A stretch of DNA of 64,000 nucleotides from Xanthomonas floridensis (GTDB taxonomy: Bacteria; Pseudomonadota; Gammaproteobacteria; Xanthomonadales; Xanthomonadaceae): assembly GCF_001642575.1 (NCBI RefSeq), contig NZ_LXNG01000017.1, positions 50,986 through 114,985 of the forward strand, written 5' to 3'. Shown in pieces: positions 18,080 through 27,026 of the stretch. The translations under genes and the position numbers were made by a program. Every line of letters begins with the position of its first letter. The stretch's first letter is position 1. The notes under the pieces were generated by a model. The model saw only the letters and a program-made list of their open reading frames with translations, had not been told where the DNA came from and did no database searches.

Positions 18080-19150
18080 TCAGTCGGCCTGCGCACCACG
18101 TTCGATCTGGGTGCGTCGCGCCTGCCAGGTTTCCGGGGTCTGCGGCTTGACGAACAAGGCGGTGATCTCCGGATGCTGGCGCTTGGCCGCCGCTTCGATA
18201 CGCGCGACGCAGGCTTCGATGTCCGGCGTGCTGCGGGTGTCTTCGAATTCGGCACTCAGCGCGGCGACCACCTGGTTGGGGCCCATCTGCATGGTCAGCA
18301 CGCCATTGGCGGCGCGTACGTCCGGGTCACTGGCGGCAATGCGCAACAGCGACGCGCTGACATGCGCATGCGCGGGTTCGCCGATCAGCAGGCCCTTGGT
18401 TTCACGCGCCAGCAGGAAAGCGGTAAAGGCGAGCACGCCGGCAATGCCGATCGAGGCAATGCCGTCGAGCTCCGGCATGTCCAGTAGCTGCGCCCCGGCC
18501 AGGCCGAGCAGGGCCATGAACAAGCCAATCAACGCGGCGCTGTCTTCCAGCAGCACGGTGAAGGTGCTGGGATCCTTGCTTTTGCGAAACGCCTCGAAGT
18601 AACCCATGCGGCCCTTCTTGGCGCGGAACTCGCGCAACGCCACCACCCAGGAAATGCCTTCGAACACGATGGATACGCCGAGCACGCAGTAGGCGATCAG
18701 GTGGCTCTTGGCAGGCTCGGGATGGCGCAGATGCACGATGCCTTCGTACAGCGATACGCCGGCGCCCATCGCAAACACCAGCAGCGCCACGATGAAGCTC
18801 CAGAAATACAGCTCGCGCCCGTAACCGAACGGATGGGTGGGCGTGGGCGCGCGTGCCGCGCGACGCAAGCCATACAGCAACAGCACTTCGTTGACGGTGT
18901 CCACCAGCGAATGCACGCCCTCGCTGAGCATGGCCGAGCTGCCGGAGATGCCGGCCGCGATGAATTTGGCCACCGCAATGGCAAGGTTACCGGCCAGGGC
19001 GACGTAGACCACCAGATGCGAGCCTTTGGTGTGGTCCGGCCCGGCGTTCGTATCTGCGGCCTTGGCGGCGTCGCCGTTCTGCCCGGCAGCGGGCGCATCG
19101 GTGCGCGGCGATGCGGCAGCCGGTGTGGAAGGGTCTGAGCGATTGGACAC
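18080..19150 (-). CDS. Cation diffusion facilitator transporter
   Basis: 356 aa. After a 45-residue hydrophilic Ala/Asp-rich head come about six membrane helices, then a cytoplasmic C-terminal domain. The CDF fingerprint is present: SEGVHSLVDTVNEVLLLYG with the His/Asp metal site of helix II, then HPFGYGRELYFWSF. The His-rich loop of Zn exporters is absent. Substrate is probably a divalent metal (Zn, Fe, Co or Mn) moved by proton antiport; which one cannot be read from sequence. The divergent yjdM-like gene lies 110 nt upstream. Confidence 0.88.
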   Translation of the reverse strand: MSNRSDPSTPAAASPRTDAPAAGQNGDAAKAADTNAGPDHTKGSHLVVYVALAGNLAIAVAKFIAAGISGSSAMLSEGVHSLVDTVNEVLLLYGLRRAARAPTPTHPFGYGRELYFWSFIVALLVFAMGAGVSLYEGIVHLRHPEPAKSHLIAYCVLGVSIVFEGISWVVALREFRAKKGRMGYFEAFRKSKDPSTFTVLLEDSAALIGLFMALLGLAGAQLLDMPELDGIASIGIAGVLAFTAFLLARETKGLLIGEPAHAHVSASLLRIAASDPDVRAANGVLTMQMGPNQVVAALSAEFEDTRSTPDIEACVARIEAAAKRQHPEITALFVKPQTPETWQARRTQIERGAQAD

Positions 19151-19261
19151 GGGCGGCCTGCAGTGTTCGGCAAGCGCTGCACTATCGCGTTGCAGCCGTG
19201 CCCGCTACGTGATCGCAGCGCCGGCAGCTACAATCCACGCCCGTTTCGATCAAGGACTCGC

Positions 19262-19597
19262 ATGTCTACCGTTCCCGCCTGCCCGCAATGCGGCCAGGAC
19301 AACACCTATGCCGACGGCGCGCTGTCGGTCTGCGCAGACTGCGGTTTCGAGTGGAGCGCGGGAGAGCCTGCTGCAAACGCCACCGTAGTCCGCGACAGCA
19401 ACGGCAATGTGCTGCAGGCCGGCGATACGGTGACGGTGATCAAGGATCTCAAGGTCAAGGGCTCGTCGATTCCGCTCAAGCAGGGCACGGTGATCCGCAA
19501 TATCCGCCTGGTCGAAGACGATGCCGAGCATATCGAAGGCAACTCGGAAAAGATCAAGGGCCTGGTGCTGAAGACCTGCTTCCTGCGCAAGGCATGA
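19262..19597 (+). CDS. yjdM: YjdM/PhnA-type zinc-ribbon protein
   Basis: 111 aa from the ATG at 19262. A zinc ribbon (CPQC...CADC) occupies residues 8-27, followed by an SH3-like beta domain with DSNGNVLQAGDTVTVIKDLK and KQGTVIRNIRLVEDD, the PhnA_Zn_Ribbon/PhnA pair. Full-length match to YjdM (formerly PhnA, not a phosphonate enzyme). Function unsettled. Confidence 0.88.
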   Translation: MSTVPACPQCGQDNTYADGALSVCADCGFEWSAGEPAANATVVRDSNGNVLQAGDTVTVIKDLKVKGSSIPLKQGTVIRNIRLVEDDAEHIEGNSEKIKGLVLKTCFLRKA

Positions 19598-19815
19598 CCG
19601 CTTGCTGGCGGCGTGATGGCCGCCAGTTGCGCAGGTGAGGTGCCTGATCGCTACTGGCATGCGCGTTGCGTCCTCTGTGCACCCGGTTGATGGCGGAATG
19701 CAGTGAGCTGCGCCGCGGTGAGCTGCAATGGCGCGGCGCAACCAGCACATTCCGCAAGATTGGGTTCCATCCGCAACGCGCTACGCCCGCCCAGCCGAGC
19801 CCATACGCCGATATC

Positions 19816-19955
19816 TGGAGCAGCTACGACACTACTGCGCTCACCGTCAGGCGGACGCGGCCGGTGCTCGGTAAGGCATGTGCCACGCGTACACTTCGCC
19901 TCCCTTGCGCCGTCCGCATCGACCTGACGACCGCTCGCTACGGTTTGATAGCCGC
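19816..19955 (+). repeat. Left arm of inverted duplication (copy of the 5' end of the adjacent gene)
   Basis: About 140 nt that match, as reverse complement, 20727-20865. Shared blocks include CTACTGCGC, CAGGCGG, GCGGCCGGTGCTCG, GCGCCGTCCGCA and GACCGCTCGCTACG. The arm corresponds to the upstream region and first eight or so codons of the gene at 19958-20755, but on the opposite strand, with ACG in place of the ATG, and it runs straight into that gene's stop codon. It is therefore a non-functional partial duplicate. Confidence 0.75.
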
Positions 19956-19957
19956 GC

Positions 19958-20755
19958 TTAGTCGCGCGGATACACCGCTGCCACCAGGCAGCTCTGGCGC
20001 ATGCGTGAGAGCCGGCCGCCACGCGTCGTGCCCAGATCTCCTTCGTGGCCGGCACCGGCGTTTGCGCCGGCAATGCCGATCTCGTCCAGCACGTCGACCT
20101 TGTCGCCGGGATTGCCGCAGATCGCGTTCAATCCCATGCCGGACACGAAGCGAATCGGCGGGGCGCCGCTCAGTTCGTTGCAGCTGTCCATCAGTTCCAC
20201 CCGGTAATGGCGATGCGTGCCGGGATGACGCGGGGAGACTTCCACCACCAGCCCCTGTGCGTCTTCCGACCATGCACGCAACATGCTGGGATGAAAACAG
20301 TAGCTGGATGAGCCTGCGAAGTTGCGCCGCCGCGCCTCGCGCACGCTTACCCCTTCCAGGGTCGGTACCTCGCCGTGATTGCGGCGACGCGCCAGGTCGG
20401 CGAAGTCGCGTGCATCGATCGAGGCAACCTGCGCAACGGCGCAGCGCTGCTGTCCGGCGCTGGCATATGCCGGCGTCCCGTTGCAGACCCAACCGTGTGG
20501 TGCCAGCAGGGTGGCGTCGGTCTGCGCGCCGAGCTGCGGGCAGTCCTGCGCCAGCTGCAGGCGGAACAGGCGGCCATCGCGTTCGGCCACCGCCAGCGTG
20601 CGCGCGTCGGCCTGGTGAAACTCCGAGACCTGGCGCGCATCCAGGCAGCTGGCATCCGGCGCGGCGGGGCGCGTGGATTCTGCGGATGCAGTGAGCGCGG
20701 AACTGGCAAACAAGGTGGTGCCAACAGCAGCGACCAACACGTAGCGAGCGGTCAT
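19958..20755 (-). CDS. Exported protein with two DUF6491-like repeats
   Basis: 265 aa from the ATG at 20755, chosen because it begins a signal peptide (MTARYVLVAAVGTTLFASSA, cleavage near TASA). The mature part has two similar units. The first runs from CLDARQVSEF through RTLAVAE and LFRLQLAQDCPQL to CAVAQV. The second runs from CFHPSMLRAW through HYRVELMDSCNEL and GLNAICGNPGDKV. Each has a Cys start, a strand pair with YRxEL and a Cys pair. This is my reading of a DUF6491-like fold; the family has no known function and is common in Xanthomonadaceae. Inverted repeat arms flank the gene. Confidence 0.66.
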   Translation of the reverse strand: MTARYVLVAAVGTTLFASSALTASAESTRPAAPDASCLDARQVSEFHQADARTLAVAERDGRLFRLQLAQDCPQLGAQTDATLLAPHGWVCNGTPAYASAGQQRCAVAQVASIDARDFADLARRRNHGEVPTLEGVSVREARRRNFAGSSSYCFHPSMLRAWSEDAQGLVVEVSPRHPGTHRHYRVELMDSCNELSGAPPIRFVSGMGLNAICGNPGDKVDVLDEIGIAGANAGAGHEGDLGTTRGGRLSRMRQSCLVAAVYPRD

Positions 20756-20865
20756 CAGGTAGGTGCGGACGGCGCGGAGGAACCGGAGCGTACGAGTGAT
20801 ACATGAGAAGTTCGAGCACCGGCCGCGCCCGCCTGGCGGCCGCGCAGTAGTTTTGGTAGTTGCTC
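20727..20865 (-). repeat. Right arm of inverted duplication (promoter and start of the DUF6491-like gene)
   Basis: This arm contains the start codon (20755-20753), the first nine or so codons and about 110 nt upstream of the exported protein gene. Its reverse complement recurs at 19816-19955 with roughly 70 percent identity by eye and one 1-nt gap. Because it covers the working promoter region, it is presumably the parent copy. Confidence 0.75.
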
Positions 20866-21074
20866 TTTGCGGAACCGCCGGGAGCACACGCATCACGCAC
20901 ATCCTTGGCAATGAGATGGCTGCATCATGTGCCGGCCCCGTTGGGCTTGCAAACGCGAGCGTAGCGGCACCGACGCTGGATCTGCAGGCCGCTGCCTCAG
21001 TGCGCGCCCGATGTAAGCAGGGAGTTGGATAGCGCCAGGTCGGCCGCTGGATCGCACTACCAGCGTGATCTGCG
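20756..21074. other. Interval upstream of the DUF6491-like gene
   Basis: 319 nt. The left third is the right arm of the inverted duplication. The rest (20866-21074) shows no gene, hairpin or repeat that I can support. Confidence 0.45.
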
Positions 21075-22136
21075 TCAGTGCGGCTCGGGCGGATCCGAAT
21101 CCAGCACCTGCAGCTTGCTGCCGGTGGTCTCCGGCAGGATGCGCTGGTCGGTGGCGACCAGGACGACGCCGGGCGTCAGCAAGGGCAGCAGTTCGGCCAG
21201 GAACGCCGGCGGTACCTGCAGCCGCGCGATGGTGTCGGCGTCCAGCGCCTGGCCTGCCGCGGCCGTGCTGCCGGGAATGCCGATGCGCATCCAGTTGGGC
21301 ATGCGGCGACCGGGCAGGCCGGCGATGTCGCCGGGCAAAAAGCCCTGGCCGACGATGAAGGCCTGCGTGCCCAGCGGCGCCGCACCCGGCGGCGCATGCA
21401 CGGCGACCTGGGCGCGCCCGATTTCCACGCCATTGCGGTAGACCAGCAATTGTTGGTCGGTGCTACTGATCAGCATCGAGACCGGGCCGGTGGACGCCAA
21501 CGCCGGTTGCCATGCAAATGCCTGGCCATTGGGCAGCGGCAGCAACGGGCGCTCGGCGCCGGTGGTCGGGTCGATCGGGCTGAGCGCGCGCGGATGCACT
21601 ACATCGTCGGCACTGACGCCGGCCTGCGCCACTACCACCACCATGCCCATGTTGGAATTGTCGAACAGCAGCCGGGCGAATTCCGATGGCAGGTGCACGC
21701 AGCCATGCGATTCCGGGTAGCCGGGCAGGCCGCCGGCATGCAGCGCCACGCCATCCCAGGTGAGCCGCTGCTGATACGGCATCGGCGCAGCGTTGTAGAT
21801 ATTGGAACGGTGATCCCGGTCCTTCTGCAGGATGGTGAACACCCCGGTAGGAGTCTCATGCCCGGGCTTGCCGGAGCTGATGGTGGACACGCCGATCAGG
21901 ATGCCGTTGCGATACGCATATGCGCGCTGTTCGGTGAGGCTGACGATCACCGCCATCGGTCCCCAGCCCTTGCTCACGCCACCCCAGATCCATTCGCCCG
22001 GCTTCAGGTCGGCAGGCAGGGTGTCTGCAGGGCTGGACTGGCGGGCGCCCCAGAACGGCGCGGCGGCCGCGTGACCACTCACCAGCAACATGCACAGCAG
22101 CGCAAACGAGAGCAGGAGCCGCATCGGCATTCCCAT
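21075..22136 (-). CDS. Exported L,D-transpeptidase (YkuD family)
   Basis: 353 aa from 22136; a start at 22130 is equally possible. Signal peptide up to HAAAAP (about residue 26). The YkuD catalytic domain spans about residues 58-170, with His133 and the active-site motif SHGCVHL containing Cys146, so it should be active. The family links peptidoglycan stems 3-3 or attaches proteins to them. The C-terminal 180 residues (about 172-353) form a second region rich in Pro/Ala with a repeated VVLVATDQ/MLISSTDQQLLVYR flavour. It may be a degenerate second YkuD-like module, as in some long family members. Confidence 0.86.
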   Translation of the reverse strand: MGMPMRLLLSFALLCMLLVSGHAAAAPFWGARQSSPADTLPADLKPGEWIWGGVSKGWGPMAVIVSLTEQRAYAYRNGILIGVSTISSGKPGHETPTGVFTILQKDRDHRSNIYNAAPMPYQQRLTWDGVALHAGGLPGYPESHGCVHLPSEFARLLFDNSNMGMVVVVAQAGVSADDVVHPRALSPIDPTTGAERPLLPLPNGQAFAWQPALASTGPVSMLISSTDQQLLVYRNGVEIGRAQVAVHAPPGAAPLGTQAFIVGQGFLPGDIAGLPGRRMPNWMRIGIPGSTAAAGQALDADTIARLQVPPAFLAELLPLLTPGVVLVATDQRILPETTGSKLQVLDSDPPEPH

Positions 22137-22363
22137 CAGGAGGGTTGCACCGATGCTAGCGGGCTGGCGCGCACGCGTCATCGGGCGATGCCGTGCGCTA
22201 GGCGCGGCATGCGAAGGTGGCGTCGCCCAGTAGTCAATGCGACGCGTGCGACCTGGTGTGCGGCTGCAGGAGTCCGGCAGTGCGCGTGCGTCGCGTGGGC
22301 GATGACGCTCGCAGCCCGATCGCCGCCGCATGGCAACGACGATCGGGCAGACTGGCGTCATGC

Positions 22364-23464
22364 TTACTCCGGCAACGCCGGATAATCGGTATAGCCCTTG
22401 GCGCCGCCGCCGTAGAGGGTGGACTGATCCACCTCGGCCAGCGGGGCGTGTTCGCGCAGGCGACGCACCAGATCCGGGTTGGCAATGAACGGGCGACCAT
22501 AGGCGATGGCATCGGCATAGCCGCTGCTGATGGCATGCTCGGACATCGCGCGGTCATAGCCGTTGTTGGCAATCCAGGCACCATCGAACTTGGCGCGCAG
22601 TGCAGCGTAGTCGAAGGCGATGTTGTCGCGCGCGCCGCCGGTGGCACCCTCGATCACGTGCACGAACGCCAGGCCGCCGATCAGGTTCAGCCGCTCCACT
22701 GCACGTTCGAACAGCGGCTGCGGGTTGGAGTCGTGTGCGCCGTAGACCGGGGTGACCGGCGACAGGCGTACGCCGGTGCGCTCGGCACCGATCTCATCTG
22801 CGATGGCCTGTACCACTTCGGCGAGCAGGCGGGTGCGGTTTTCGATATCGCCGCCGTAGGCATCGGTGCGCTTGTTGGAACCATCGCGCAGGAACTGGTC
22901 GAGCAGGTAGCCGTTGGCCGCATGCACTTCCACGCCATCGAAACCGGCCTCGATCGCATTGCGCGCGGCGATGCGGTAGTCCTCGATCAGTGCGGGGATT
23001 TCGTCCAGCGCCAATGCACGCGGTTCGGAAACGTCCTCGAAGCCGTTCTTGGTGTAGGTCTTGCCTTCTGCACGAATCGCGCTGGGCGCGACCGGCACTT
23101 CGCCCGGCGGCAGTACGCTGGTGTGCGAGACGCGGCCGACATGCCAGAGCTGCAACACGATCTTGCCGCCACGTCGATGCACTTCATCGGTGACCGCGCG
23201 CCAGCCGGCGACCTGTTCGGCGCTATGGATGCCTGGCGTATCCAGGTAGCCCTGGCCGAGCGGACTGATCTGTGTGCCTTCGGCGACGATCAGGCCGGCA
23301 GTGGCGCGCTGGCCGTAGTATTCGGCGGCCAGCGGCGACGGAACCTGCCCGGCGCCGGCACGGTTACGCGTCAGCGGCGCCATGATCACGCGGTTGGCAA
23401 GGTCCAGCGCGCCCAGGCGCACCGGGGAGAACAGTGGGGATTCAGTGGATTTGGACATCAGCAA
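22364..23464 (-). CDS. Old Yellow Enzyme-type ene-reductase
   Basis: 366 aa, the usual OYE length. N-terminal LFSPVRLGALDLANRVIMAP, then MAPLTRNRAG, the HxxN-type substrate site in QLWHVGRVSH, GVEVHAANGYLLDQFLRDGSN, and the FMN phosphate region near IAYGRPFIANPDLVRRL. Close in form to NemA/XenB: FMN-dependent, NADPH-using reduction of activated alkenes, N-ethylmaleimide or nitroesters. The start MLM may begin at 23464 or 23458. It is divergent from the MFS gene with about 240 nt between, a common arrangement for stress-induced detoxification genes. Confidence 0.9.
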   Translation of the reverse strand: MLMSKSTESPLFSPVRLGALDLANRVIMAPLTRNRAGAGQVPSPLAAEYYGQRATAGLIVAEGTQISPLGQGYLDTPGIHSAEQVAGWRAVTDEVHRRGGKIVLQLWHVGRVSHTSVLPPGEVPVAPSAIRAEGKTYTKNGFEDVSEPRALALDEIPALIEDYRIAARNAIEAGFDGVEVHAANGYLLDQFLRDGSNKRTDAYGGDIENRTRLLAEVVQAIADEIGAERTGVRLSPVTPVYGAHDSNPQPLFERAVERLNLIGGLAFVHVIEGATGGARDNIAFDYAALRAKFDGAWIANNGYDRAMSEHAISSGYADAIAYGRPFIANPDLVRRLREHAPLAEVDQSTLYGGGAKGYTDYPALPE

Positions 23465-23703
23465 CCAGTCGTTGTTGGATCACACGCAAGGCGCGGCGCC
23501 GCGCCGATCGCGGTGCCCCACAGCGATGGTGGCGGACCCAAGCGGATTCGAGCGACGCGGATAGGACACAGCGTCTCCCGGTCCACTGAAGTAGGTGAAA
23601 CCGTGACGGGCGAGGTGTGCGGGCTGAATCGGCCAAAACATCGGCCTTTCCTGTATTGCTGCATTGCACAATAATAAGCCGCCCCGTCAATCTGGAGTCG
23701 GGC

Positions 23704-24912
23704 ATGTCCGATATCGATCCTTCCGCCCCGCGCGTGCCCCGGCGCGATTACGTGCTAATCCTGCTGGCGCTGGCGATGGGCGGCTTTGCGATCGGTATCA
23801 GCGAATTTTCCACAATGGGCCTGATGACGCAGATTGCGCAGGGCCTGCAGATCAGCGAGCCGCAGGTGGGCCATGTCATTAGTGCCTACGCGCTGGGTGT
23901 GGTGGTCGGCGCGCCATTGCTGGCCATTCTGGGCGCGCGCTGGCCGCGCCGCACCCTGTTGCTGCTGCTGATGGTGTTTTACGCGGTGGGCAATCTGGCC
24001 AGCGCGTTGGCGCCGAGCTATCACACCATGCTGCTGTGCCGCTTCATCGCAGGCCTGCCGCATGGCGCGTATTTCGGCGTGGCCTCGTTGGTGGCCGCCT
24101 CGATCAGCCCGCCCAACCAGCGCGCTACTGCGGTGGGACGCGTGCTGCTGGGCTTGAGCGTGGCGTTGCTGGTGGGCAATCCACTGGCGACCTGGCTGGG
24201 GCAGATCGTCAGCTGGCGCTGGGCGTATGCGTCGGTGTCGGTGATCGCCTTGGGCACGGTCGCGGCGGTGGCGGCCTTGTTGCCGCCCGCGCCCGACGAG
24301 CCGCGGCAGCAGCCGTTGCGCGAGCTGCGCGCGTTCAACCGGCCACAGGTGTGGTTGGCGCTGGCGATCGGCGCCGTGGGGTTTTCCGGCATGTTCTGCG
24401 TCTTCAGTTATCTGGCGCCGACGCTGACGGCGGTGACCGGCGTGGAGCCGGCGCGCATCCCGCTGGCCATGGCCGCCTTTGGCGTGGGCGGCGTGCTTGG
24501 CAGCATCCTGGGAGGCTGGCTGTTTGATCGCCTGCAGTTCCGTGCAGTGCCGGTGCTGCTGGGGTGGTCGATCGTGGTGATGCTGACGTTTCCGTTGGCA
24601 GCGCACTCGGGCCTGTGGGTGTTTGTTTCCATCATCGCGGTGGGCACCATGGGCGCCCTGGCGCCTGCATTGCAGACCCGCCTGATGGATGTGGCGGCCG
24701 AAGCGCAGACCCTGGCGGCGGCGTCCAACCATGCGGCGTTCAATACCGCCAATGCGCTGGGGCCGTGGCTGGGCGGCATGGCCATCACCGCGGGCTGGGG
24801 CTGGACATCCACCGGCTACGTCGGCGCTGCCACCGCGCTGGGTGGCCTGCTGATCTATGCCGCAGCGGTCTGGCAGGAACAGCGTCAGCGCAGCGCGCTG
24901 GCCAGCTATTGA
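23704..24912 (+). CDS. MFS drug/sugar efflux transporter (DHA1 type)
   Basis: 402 aa from the ATG at 23704. Twelve membrane helices. The segment FAIGISEFSTMGLMTQIAQGL is typical of the AraJ/YdhP arabinose-efflux and drug-antiporter branch. Motif A lies after helix 2 as LGARWPRRTLLL. Substrate unknown. The large loop between helices 6 and 7 contains a basic ELRAFNRPQVWLA. Divergent from the ene-reductase gene. Another start at 23617 has no membrane logic. Confidence 0.88.
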   Translation: MSDIDPSAPRVPRRDYVLILLALAMGGFAIGISEFSTMGLMTQIAQGLQISEPQVGHVISAYALGVVVGAPLLAILGARWPRRTLLLLLMVFYAVGNLASALAPSYHTMLLCRFIAGLPHGAYFGVASLVAASISPPNQRATAVGRVLLGLSVALLVGNPLATWLGQIVSWRWAYASVSVIALGTVAAVAALLPPAPDEPRQQPLRELRAFNRPQVWLALAIGAVGFSGMFCVFSYLAPTLTAVTGVEPARIPLAMAAFGVGGVLGSILGGWLFDRLQFRAVPVLLGWSIVVMLTFPLAAHSGLWVFVSIIAVGTMGALAPALQTRLMDVAAEAQTLAAASNHAAFNTANALGPWLGGMAITAGWGWTSTGYVGAATALGGLLIYAAAVWQEQRQRSALASY

Positions 24913-25260
24913 GATGATCCAGTGTCGGGTCAGCCCCCGGCGGCAACACGACGCCTCTGATATCGATGTGCTCGGACATCGCGCATGCGTGCAGGTGATG
25001 CCTGCCTCACGCGGTGATCTGCTGTTGCCTGCGTTGTTGCGGCAGCGGTGCCAGTCACCGGCCAGGGCGGCCACGCGGCCGCTGAGTTGCCGCTCGCGCA
25101 CAGCGCCATGCCGGCTGCACTGGTGCAGGTCGTGCCGGTGCCGGTTGTCCAACGATCGAGGAAGACCGATGCTGCTGTCTTGCGCGGCCTGTCTCATCCA
25201 CGGCCACCTCACGACCTGCCGTCGAGACTGCGTGCTTGCCAGTAAGCGGACCGAACCGTC
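24913..25260. other. Gene-free interval
   Basis: 348 nt after the MFS gene. Short GC-driven frames only. No hairpin with a T run was found, so the MFS transcript end is not visible here. Confidence 0.4.
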
Positions 25261-25428
25261 ATGACCGACTTCACGCCACCGCCATGGAAGCGCCCCAGCC
25301 CCAAACGTCAGGCCTCTACGCCGTTGACCGAGGCGCAGAAGACCGCCGCCCGAAGGCGGGCAGAAGAGGCAGGACGCCCGTATCCGAATCTGATCGACAA
25401 CATGTGGGCCAGCCGGCAACCCAAATAG
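25261..25428 (+). CDS. Small Pro/Arg-rich hypothetical protein
   Basis: 55 aa, below the usual length cutoff. It reads MTDFTPPPWKRPSPKRQAST, then a helix LTEAQKTAARRRAEEAGRPY, then PNLIDNMWASRQPK. The helix with alternating acidic and basic faces and the terminal DNMWA motif look protein-like, and the codon third positions are GC-biased as expected. No family name is known to me. It stands alone between the MFS gene and the four-helix protein. Confidence 0.6.
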   Translation: MTDFTPPPWKRPSPKRQASTPLTEAQKTAARRRAEEAGRPYPNLIDNMWASRQPK

Positions 25429-25654
25429 GCGTGATCTTGATGCGGTATTGGCATCGATGAATCGCAGTTCATCGGCCGCAGGATGGCGTGAGGACATGAC
25501 CCGCATCGCTCACATGCCGATTATGCGCACGCGGCCAGCATGGAGCCGTACACAACGCCAAGGCATCGCAATCAACGCACCGATTGCGCTATTCCCCCGA
25601 AAGCCAGCGCAACGCATCACCGCGCCGCGCGGCCCATGCAACCAGGAGCAACAC

Positions 25655-26110
25655 ATGAGCATTCAGAGCAAAACCGAGCACAGCCTCAACGACCTTATTG
25701 CCATCTCGCGCGACGGCAAGGACTTCTATGAGGAAGCCGCTGCCAAGGTGGGCGATGCCGAGCTTGCGACGCTGTTCCGCCGCATTGCCGGCGTCAAGAG
25801 CGACATCGTCAGCAATCTGAGCAGCGTGGTGGCGTCGGTGGGCGGAACGCCGGAAAAGCACGGCACCATGGTCGGCAGCATGCAGCAGTTCTACGGCAAG
25901 GTCCGTGCAACGCTGGGCGACACCAAGTACGGCTACGTGGCCGAGCTGGAAGAGTCGGAAGACCGTCTGCTGAAGGCTTTCGACGAAACCATCGCCGATC
26001 AGGACACGCCGGCCGCCGCACGCGACGCAGCACTGCGTCTGTTGCCGGAAGTGCGTGCGTGCCATGATGTGATGCGCAACCGCAAGCACGCGATGAAGAA
26101 CGCGGCGTAA
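25655..26110 (+). CDS. Four-helix-bundle, ferritin-like protein (DUF2383/PA2169 type)
   Basis: 151 aa from the ATG at 25655 with AGGAG 6 nt upstream. All-helical. The start SIQSKTEHSLNDLIAISRDG and the segment DFYEEAAAKVGDAELATLFR match the PA2169/DUF2383 family, which shares the ferritin-like bundle. Conserved Glu and His at metal-ligand-like positions (EEAAAK, RACHDVMRN) make metal binding possible but not proven. A strong terminator follows. Often annotated as stress- or stationary-phase-associated. Confidence 0.8.
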   Translation: MSIQSKTEHSLNDLIAISRDGKDFYEEAAAKVGDAELATLFRRIAGVKSDIVSNLSSVVASVGGTPEKHGTMVGSMQQFYGKVRATLGDTKYGYVAELEESEDRLLKAFDETIADQDTPAAARDAALRLLPEVRACHDVMRNRKHAMKNAA

Positions 26111-26172
26111 CGTGGCTGCGACACCGTAGTGCATCAGCTCGATGCAGCTCCGGAGTAAATCGATACAGGCGG

Positions 26173-26205
26173 GAAACGGGTAGCGCAAGCTGCCCGTTTC
26201 TTTTT
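26173..26205 (+). terminator. Rho-independent terminator
   Basis: A 12-bp stem (one G-T wobble) GAAACGGGTAGC / GCTGCCCGTTTC with a GCAA tetraloop and TTTTTT tail, 63 nt after the stop of the four-helix protein. Confidence 0.9.
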
Positions 26206-26375
26206 GTGCGGTGTGCAATGTCGGCCGGGTGGCTCTCATCACCATGTGCCGTTCCACGAGCGCGGCGCGTTCGAGAGGGGGACGTGCGGCTGCGGCGTGT
26301 TCGGCAGGCATGCGGTCTGCTAGTATCCGCCGCCCTTCTTCAGCCAGGCCCGCGCAGGCGGACGTGGACACCCTC

Positions 26376-26978
26376 ATGAAACAGCAGTTTCTCTACCTGT
26401 CATCGGCCGAGGCGCAGTTGTCGCTGGGCTTGGGCGAAGAGAAGCCCACCGAGCGGCTGTTCTTTGCGGTGATGGCAGATGCACGGACCGCCGCACGCGC
26501 GAGCGACATCGCCAACGGTCTGCTGCAGGCGGGGCAGGTGGAGGGAAGGCTGCTGGGGCGCGAGCGGCTGCACGTGACCTTGCATCACCTGGGCGACTAC
26601 GCGGGCGGATTGCCGCCGTCGCTGGTCAGCCGGGCCAGTCAGGCCGCCGAACGCATTGCCCTGCCGGCCTTCGCTGTGGAGTTCGACCGCGTTGGCACCT
26701 TCGGTGGGCGACGCTCGCAATTGCCTTGCGTGTTGCGCGGCGAAGAGCGGGTGCGCGGGCTGTATGAGTTGCAGGGGGCATTGGGGCGGCAGCTGGCGCA
26801 TGTGGGCATTGCCGGCGATGCGCAATACACGCCGCATATGACCCTGCTGTACTGCAATCAGATGCTGCCGCAGCGGCGTTGCGAGGCGCTGGCCTGGACG
26901 GTGCGTGAATTTGCGTTGGTGCGCAGTTTCCTGGGGCAGTCGCGCTATCAGATCGAAGGGCGCTGGTCGCTGGACTGA
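26376..26978 (+). CDS. thpR: RNA 2',3'-cyclic phosphodiesterase (2H family)
   Basis: 200 aa from the ATG at 26376. Two HxTx motifs, HVTL in RLHVTLHHLG and HMTL in YTPHMTLLY, mark the 2H phosphoesterase fold, and RLFFAVMAD is the usual first strand. The fold fits LigT/ThpR (RNA 2',3'-cyclic phosphodiesterase, once called 2'-5' RNA ligase). It heads a plus-strand row of four genes spaced 48-70 nt apart. Confidence 0.88.
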   Translation: MKQQFLYLSSAEAQLSLGLGEEKPTERLFFAVMADARTAARASDIANGLLQAGQVEGRLLGRERLHVTLHHLGDYAGGLPPSLVSRASQAAERIALPAFAVEFDRVGTFGGRRSQLPCVLRGEERVRGLYELQGALGRQLAHVGIAGDAQYTPHMTLLYCNQMLPQRRCEALAWTVREFALVRSFLGQSRYQIEGRWSLD

Positions 26979-27026
26979 ACTGCCGCACCCATGGGCAGGG
27001 CGACGCGTACGCGCTAGCCTGCGCGC

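Noticed and set aside
19816..20865. The inverted arms considered as the ends of an insertion sequence.
   Set aside because: The enclosed gene is an exported protein of a DUF6491-like type, not a transposase; the right arm is that gene's own 5' region, and no target-site duplication was seen.
25048..25245. A 65-codon plus-strand frame between the MFS gene and the small basic protein.
   Set aside because: No ribosome site, no recognisable pattern, and a His/Pro/Gln-rich chain typical of GC-rich noise.
23755..25506. A 583-codon minus-strand frame over the MFS gene.
   Set aside because: The plus-strand gene has twelve membrane helices and MFS motifs; the antisense peptide is Arg/Gln/His-rich noise.
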